Positions 6,566 through 10,767 of a DNA stretch of 10,767 nucleotides are shown here, one piece after another; the first letter of the stretch is position 1, and the number at the start of each line of letters is the position of its first letter. Made by a program: the position numbers and the translations under genes. The notes beneath the pieces were generated by a model that worked only from the letters and a program-made list of their open reading frames with translations, searched no databases and was not told the origin of the DNA. The stretch lies in assembly GCA_036399695.1 (NCBI GenBank), contig DASWMP010000104.1, forward strand, positions 1 to 10,767, in the 5' to 3' direction. This stretch comes from DASVEE01 sp036399695 (GTDB lineage: Bacteria; Acidobacteriota; Thermoanaerobaculia; Gp7-AA8).

Positions 6566-6571
6566 AGTGTA
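6566..6571 (-). promoter_or_regulatory. Putative -10 box for the minus-strand glycosyltransferase
   Basis: On the minus strand TACACT lies 17 bases before the ATG at 6548, consistent with transcription starting about ten bases before the start codon. No recognisable -35 hexamer is seen at 16-18 bases further upstream, and no strong Shine-Dalgarno sequence precedes the ATG. Confidence 0.35.
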
Positions 6572-6609
6572 GCCGACACGATTGCCGACCGCCGCGCCCC
6601 CTTACCGAC

Positions 6610-6615
6610 GATAAT
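6610..6615 (+). promoter_or_regulatory. Putative -10 box giving a leaderless transcript for the LysM-domain gene
   Basis: GATAAT lies seven bases before the ATG at 6623, inside a local A/T-rich patch (6611-6624) that stands out from the GC-rich surroundings. If used, transcription would begin at or beside the ATG, so the message would have no ribosome binding site; none is visible. TTGCCG at 6582-6587 is a weak -35 candidate, but its 22-base spacing is long. This promoter would serve both the 205-aa gene and the large gene behind it. Confidence 0.45.
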
Positions 6616-6622
6616 TCAATAA

Positions 6623-7240
6623 ATGCCCACTTACTACACGGTTCAGGAAGGCGACTGCATCGCCAGCATCGCGTTCGCGCACGATTTCTTTCCCGACACG
6701 ATCTGGAATGCGGACGAGAACAGCGAGCTGCGAGCTGTCCGCCCGAGCGGCAACGTGCTGCTGCCCGGCGACGTGGTCGTGATCCCCGACAAGACCGCCA
6801 AAGCCGTCGGTTGTGCGACCGGCCAGCGGCACGTTTTCCGGCGCAAAGGGGTGCCGGAGCAATTCCGTCTGCGGCTGCTGGACGAAGGAACGCCACGCGC
6901 CGGGGTGGAGTACGTCTTTGCCGTCGACGGCCACGAGCTTGCCGGTAAGACGGACGACGACGGAAAGATCGAGCAATGGATTCCGCCCGGCGCGCAGGAA
7001 GCGACGCTCGTGGTTGACGGCGAGGAGTACGCGTTCCAGCTCGGCCGCCTGGCCCCCGCGGTCGACGACGGTGGTGTCATCGCGCGGCTGACGAACCTCG
7101 GGTATCTCGCGATTGACGAGCCGTCGCCCGAGGAGTTGCAGACGGCGGTGCGTGCGTTCCAGCGCGCCGCCGCGCTCGAAGTGACGGGCGTCGTCGACGA
7201 CGCCACGCGGCAGGCGCTGTTGACTGCTCACGGTTGCTGA
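6623..7240 (+). CDS. LysM-like and peptidoglycan-binding domain protein, type VI-effector-cluster type
   Basis: The protein has 205 residues, no signal peptide and no membrane segment. An N-terminal LysM-like domain (about 4-55) reads YYTVQEGDCIASIA, then a WNADENSELR segment and LLPGDVVVIPD, the usual LysM end. A middle domain (about 68-142) starts RHVFRRKGVPEQFRLRLLD and contains a 'GKTDDDGKIEQWIPPGA' turn, consistent with a small beta-sandwich. The C-terminal peptidoglycan_binding_1 domain (about 148-202) has VIARLTNLGYL and VRAFQRAAALEVTGVVDDATRQAL. This three-part architecture is familiar from genes next to VgrG, PAAR and effector genes of type VI-like contractile systems, where the protein probably helps load or position cargo or bind cell wall. 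No VgrG or PAAR gene is visible here, so that link is by family only. Three bases separate its TGA from the ATG of the next gene, so the two are co-transcribed and probably act together. Confidence 0.85.
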   Translation: MPTYYTVQEGDCIASIAFAHDFFPDTIWNADENSELRAVRPSGNVLLPGDVVVIPDKTAKAVGCATGQRHVFRRKGVPEQFRLRLLDEGTPRAGVEYVFAVDGHELAGKTDDDGKIEQWIPPGAQEATLVVDGEEYAFQLGRLAPAVDDGGVIARLTNLGYLAIDEPSPEELQTAVRAFQRAAALEVTGVVDDATRQALLTAHGC

Positions 7241-7243
7241 ACG

Positions 7244-10200
7244 ATGGCTCAGGCTCCTCGGCGGCTGAACGCCGCACGTCACGAGCTCAACGTCCTCGAC
7301 CGCCGGCCGGCGTACTACGCCTTCGTCTACGAGATCACGGAGGGGTGCGACGACGCCGGACGCTGGATCGTCGACATGGAACTGCTGGACAAGCGGTGGT
7401 TCGACCGGGTCTGGCGCGAGCTCTCGGCCAAAACGGGCGGCGACCGGATCGCCGCCTACTTCGGCAGCGGCAACTTCGACGAGCTCTATCCGGACATGCC
7501 GTTCGACCTCCGGCAGACCATGTTCGACATCCATATGGCCTACCTCTACCGGGAGATCGACGAGGCCGATCCTGCGCCGGTGGCGCTGCTGCAGGTGGTG
7601 CTGGCGCCGACGGACCGCGAGCGCGAAGAGCTGATGATCGCCCGCTGGTACCAGATCGAGCTCGGGCCGCCGCGCGCCTTCGCCGCCGCGCCGTCGTACG
7701 ACGAGGTGGCGGAGCGGGTGGCCGTCTTCTCGGAACTGGCGCGGGAGTACGAGAAGGATCCGCCGCCGGTGGACCGCGATCTGATCACGCTCGTCCCTCC
7801 CCGCCCTCCGGTGGAGGCGCTGCTCAAGGCGCTGCACCTGCCGCAGGGCAATCCGTCGCTCGAAGACGACGGGCTGCTGAAGCCGGGGCCGGTCCCGTCG
7901 GGTACAGGCGGCCGCGGAGGCGGGATGCCGGTGCAGGGAGGTGAGGAGCACCTGCCCGGCGCGGCGCCCGCGGCTTTGGTGCGTCCGCCGATCGCGGCGC
8001 GCGTCCGCTCGGAGCTTGCACGGTTGTTCCAGGCGGCGAAGCAGCGGCTCGGCACGGCGGCGGCGAAGGTGGCGGAGTGGCTCGGCACCTTTCCCTGGAG
8101 CGGCCCTCCGGGGGTGACGGCCGAGGGCTTCACGATGCCGCTGCCGGAGGAGAGCACGCACCCCGCACGTGCCGGCGAGGAGCGCGAGCTGCATGCGCCG
8201 CTGCAGTACGTAGGCGGCCCGACGGCGATGGGTGTGCAGGTGCCGAATCCGATGATCCCCGGCGGGGGCCCGTACCAGCCGTTCGTCGGCGTCCTGAACA
8301 TCGGGCAGGGGAACTGTTGTGCGTTGTACGACAACACCGGCCACGTGCTTGCCTACTTCGATTTCGGCCTGCCGTCGAACATGAAGCTGGGCACCTTTCC
8401 GCCGGTACTCCATCCTCCCTGCGTCCACGACGATCCGCTGATCATGATCTCGCACTGGGACTGGGATCACGTCTCGATGGCCCGCCGCCAGCACTACGCG
8501 CTGGACTGCCGCTGGGTGGCGCCCCAGCAGCACCTCGGCCCGGCGACGTCGCGGGAGATCTACGCACGCGTGGTCGCCAGCGTACGCGGCGGATTGCTCT
8601 ACCTCTGGCCGGCGACGGGGGCGCCGCCGGTGCCGGTGCGGCATGTGGCCACGCCGTGGGGATTCCTCGAGCGAGGCACGCGCCACAATCAGGCGGATCC
8701 CGGGTCGAGCGTGCTGAACGAGGGAGGGCTCATGCACTACGTCTGCGTGGGCGATGCGCCGGGCGCGGCGGCGGCAGGCGGCGTGCTGCCGATCGCGGCG
8801 CCGTTCAACGGCCGGGCAGGGGGGCCGGTGCCGACGGCGGTGCCGGCGCGTGCCGCGGCGATGGTGACACAGGGGCTGATGTCGCCGGTTGAGGTGCAGT
8901 GGCCCAAGATCGCCGAGGCCGCCGCGGTTGCGGTAGGGGAGCTCGCGTGGGCGGGCGGTGTGGCGGCACCGGCGGCGAACGACGTCGCGGACGCGGCGGA
9001 GATGGCGGTACGCCACGCCGCGGGCGGAGGCGGCGCCGGCTGGCTGGCCATTCTCATGGCCATCGGGGCCGCTCCGGTCGCGCCGGCCATTGCCGCCGGA
9101 GCGATCACGGCGGGAGCAAATGCGCTGGCGGGGGCACTGGGCGGCCAGGCGGCGCAGCCGGACTGCGGCGCGGCCATCACCGCGGCCGAAGCGGCCGTCG
9201 GAGGCTCGATCACCGGTTTGGCCGGCGCCTTCACGGTGCCGGATGTCGTCGCCGCGGCTGGCATCGCCGACGCGCTGGCCGCCGAACTGGCGGCGGGCCC
9301 GGGCGGCTCCACGGTGGCGCTGCTGACGAACACCGCGCGCGGCAGCGCGGCGGCGATGGCGGCGGCCTTCGTCGTGATAATGCCGGTGCCGCCCGTTGGT
9401 CCGGCGGTGCTCCTCGGCACGGCCGCGGCGGCGCGTGCGACGCTGCTCGGCACGGCCATTCGCCTCGCCGCGAACGCCACAGCCGCAGCGGCGGCGGAGA
9501 TCGCATCGGCGGCCGTCGTAGCGGCCGTCATTCCGGCGGCGCAGTGTGTCGCTGCCGCGGGCGCCGGCGTGCGGACGGCTCTCGGCGGTGGCGGCTGGCC
9601 GGCCGTTCTGGCGACTCTCGCCGCGCCGGCGCCGGGGTGTGCCCTCATCAGCGCCGCCGCCGGTCCGCTGAACTGGTTGCTCGCCGCCGCACCGGGACCG
9701 CCCGGGAGCGCTGGGGCGGCCGTGGATGATCGCGTGCAGAACTTCGCCGGCAGCGTCAACGCTCTCGTCCTGAATCCGCCCAGCCTCGAGGATCTGGCCG
9801 CGGCCGCCGCCGTCGCTGACGCCGCGGTCGCCGCCGCAGCCGGATTGCCGGCGGCGCAGGTGACGTCGGCAGGCCGTGAAGCCGCGCGGGAGGTGGGCGA
9901 TGCCGCAGGTGTGCACCTTCGGTACGTGCCGGCACCCATCCCGGCCGCCGTCCTGGCCGTCGGCGGTGCCGCGGGGGCGCCGGGCGGGTCGATCGCCATT
10001 GCCGGCGGCGCACTCGTGGTGGCGGATGCCCCGTTCCACGCCGGGGAGCACTACGTGATGCTTCCCGGCGACGCATCGACGTACTTCACCCCTTCGACAC
10101 GCCATCCTCACTTATTGGGGGCCGCGCCTCACGCTCCCGCCGTGGTCGGCTATCTCCCGGCGCATCATGGGGCGGTCACGGTGTTCGGCGGGACGCAGAC

Positions 10201-10767
10201 CGCCGTGACGGCGGCCGCTCTGAACGAACGGGCGACGGCCAAGGCGCGGCTCCCGTGGGCGCCGGGCACGCCGGCCGCGGCGGCCGGCGCAGCGGTGAGC
10301 CATGCGATGGCCCCGCCGTTCGCGGGGGTGCCGGAAACGGTGTGCAAGGCGACGGCTGCCGCGGCAGCGATGTGGGGAGCGGAAGTGGCGGTGCTGTGGC
10401 AACGATACAAACCGGCCGCCCTGCTGCTGGCGCCGGAACTGGGGCCGCTCGGCGCGCACGCTGCCGTGACGGCGTACCCCGGCGGTGTGGGCTGGCTCAA
10501 CGTGTTGCAGGCGCTGGCCTGGCCGGCCGCGGGCTACGATGCCGGCCGTTTGACCGACTGTGCGTCGCGTCTCCTGCCGGTCCTCGGCGCCGTCGGCGGC
10601 GCACCTGGAACCGCCGCGGCCGCCGTCGCGGGGGTGGCCGGCTGGGCTCCGGTGACGGGCATTCCGAATCTGGCCGAGCTGACCGCGGCTGCCGCCGCCG
10701 CGGATGCCGCGGTGGCAGGTCTGGCAGTGGGCTGGTTCGCGGCTGCCGCGGCGCTCGGCGCGTACCC
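7244..10767 (+). CDS. Giant alanine-rich protein with a split ComEC-like metallo-beta-lactamase fold (partial, runs off the window)
   Basis: The frame is open from the ATG at 7244 to the window edge: 1174 complete codons without a stop. Residues 1-170 form a soluble domain I do not recognise, followed by a proline/glycine-rich linker (about 170-245) and a helical stretch (about 250-285). A metallo-beta-lactamase fold begins at about 347: VGVLNIGQGNCCALYDNTG, YFDFG at 371-375, and the metal site SHWDWDH at 403-409. That is the HxDxDH form seen in ComEC-type MBL domains rather than HxHxDH. The order continues to HNQADPGSSVLNEGG (481-495). The expected second half, HYVMLPGDA (GDA 942-944) and YLPAHHGA (HHG 974-976), appears only after about 425 alanine/glycine-rich residues with few charges. 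Another alanine-rich stretch follows to the edge. There is no signal peptide. A metal-dependent hydrolase, perhaps phosphodiesterase or nuclease, is likely; the insert could be helical, fibrous or membrane-inserting. Coupling to the LysM gene suggests a secreted cargo or effector. The C-terminus is unseen. Confidence 0.8.
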   Translation, partial: MAQAPRRLNAARHELNVLDRRPAYYAFVYEITEGCDDAGRWIVDMELLDKRWFDRVWRELSAKTGGDRIAAYFGSGNFDELYPDMPFDLRQTMFDIHMAYLYREIDEADPAPVALLQVVLAPTDREREELMIARWYQIELGPPRAFAAAPSYDEVAERVAVFSELAREYEKDPPPVDRDLITLVPPRPPVEALLKALHLPQGNPSLEDDGLLKPGPVPSGTGGRGGGMPVQGGEEHLPGAAPAALVRPPIAARVRSELARLFQAAKQRLGTAAAKVAEWLGTFPWSGPPGVTAEGFTMPLPEESTHPARAGEERELHAPLQYVGGPTAMGVQVPNPMIPGGGPYQPFVGVLNIGQGNCCALYDNTGHVLAYFDFGLPSNMKLGTFPPVLHPPCVHDDPLIMISHWDWDHVSMARRQHYALDCRWVAPQQHLGPATSREIYARVVASVRGGLLYLWPATGAPPVPVRHVATPWGFLERGTRHNQADPGSSVLNEGGLMHYVCVGDAPGAAAAGGVLPIAAPFNGRAGGPVPTAVPARAAAMVTQGLMSPVEVQWPKIAEAAAVAVGELAWAGGVAAPAANDVADAAEMAVRHAAGGGGAGWLAILMAIGAAPVAPAIAAGAITAGANALAGALGGQAAQPDCGAAITAAEAAVGGSITGLAGAFTVPDVVAAAGIADALAAELAAGPGGSTVALLTNTARGSAAAMAAAFVVIMPVPPVGPAVLLGTAAAARATLLGTAIRLAANATAAAAAEIASAAVVAAVIPAAQCVAAAGAGVRTALGGGGWPAVLATLAAPAPGCALISAAAGPLNWLLAAAPGPPGSAGAAVDDRVQNFAGSVNALVLNPPSLEDLAAAAAVADAAVAAAAGLPAAQVTSAGREAAREVGDAAGVHLRYVPAPIPAAVLAVGGAAGAPGGSIAIAGGALVVADAPFHAGEHYVMLPGDASTYFTPSTRHPHLLGAAPHAPAVVGYLPAHHGAVTVFGGTQTAVTAAALNERATAKARLPWAPGTPAAAAGAAVSHAMAPPFAGVPETVCKATAAAAAMWGAEVAVLWQRYKPAALLLAPELGPLGAHAAVTAYPGGVGWLNVLQALAWPAAGYDAGRLTDCASRLLPVLGAVGGAPGTAAAAVAGVAGWAPVTGIPNLAELTAAAAAADAAVAGLAVGWFAAAAALGAY

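Noticed and set aside
5256..6896. Upstream extension of the minus-strand glycosyltransferase to 6896
   Set aside because: The extra 116 residues are antisense to the LysM gene and cysteine/arginine-rich. MNPHDEV at 6548 starts a sensible coiled coil with a -10-like box upstream.
8737..9999. 420-residue alanine-rich minus-strand open frame
   Set aside because: It is the complement of alanine codons (GCC/GGC symmetry) in the insert of the giant protein. Alanine and proline richness arises automatically and no motif is seen.
6602..10111. Very long open frame on the minus strand, antisense to the LysM and MBL genes
   Set aside because: Its translation is arginine/histidine/glycine-rich low complexity with no domain, as expected opposite a GC-rich gene. 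The plus frame carries coherent LysM, peptidoglycan-binding and MBL motifs in order.
1..10767. tRNA, rRNA or riboswitch genes
   Set aside because: I saw no cloverleaf-compatible GTTCGAATC-type T-arm with acceptor pairing, no rRNA signature and no recognisable riboswitch core in the gaps.

Overview
The window is GC-rich and densely coding. Codon use is strongly G/C at third positions, and several starts have a -10-like box almost touching the ATG and no ribosome binding site. Together with the protein families present, this suggests a free-living high-GC environmental bacterium, possibly Acidobacteriota (Vicinamibacteria-like). That assignment is inference; no rRNA or phylogenetic marker is present.

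Left part (1-6548) is a surface-polysaccharide locus beside a transposase remnant. In order: the last codons of a probable IS110-type transposase (1-105); a class I SAM-dependent methyltransferase (+, 124-1086); a non-hydrolysing UDP-GlcNAc 2-epimerase, WecB (-, 1225-2358); then, divergent from wecB, a GT4-like glycosyltransferase (+, 2431-3567) overlapping by 4 bp a membrane polyprenyl-phosphate sugar phosphotransferase (+, 3564-4907); and a second glycosyltransferase with an N-terminal coiled coil (-, 5256-6548). The likely scheme is that the phosphotransferase loads the first sugar onto undecaprenyl phosphate, the two glycosyltransferases extend it, WecB supplies UDP-ManNAc, and the methyltransferase may decorate the product. 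No flippase, polymerase or exporter is in the window.

Two gaps between convergent genes are rich in secondary structure. 1087-1224 holds a three-armed inverted repeat that can fold in two ways. 4908-5255 is non-coding and holds an 18-bp palindrome, overlapping hairpins built on a 21-bp repeat, and a 9-bp tandem repeat whose array inverts in the middle to form a long imperfect hairpin that runs into the stop codon of the neighbouring glycosyltransferase.

Right part (6623-10767) is a separate two-gene unit. A 205-aa protein with an N-terminal LysM-like domain, a middle domain and a C-terminal peptidoglycan-binding domain is of the type found beside VgrG/PAAR and effector genes in type VI-like secretion clusters. 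Three bases downstream starts a very large reading frame that stays open to the window edge (1174 codons, no stop). It encodes a ComEC-like metallo-beta-lactamase fold whose motifs are split: the N-terminal half with HWDWDH is near residue 404, and the second half with GDA and HHG is near residues 942-976. About 425 very alanine-rich residues lie between them, and another alanine-rich stretch follows. This unit is the most unusual part of the window and is a candidate secreted effector or surface enzyme with its wall-binding partner.
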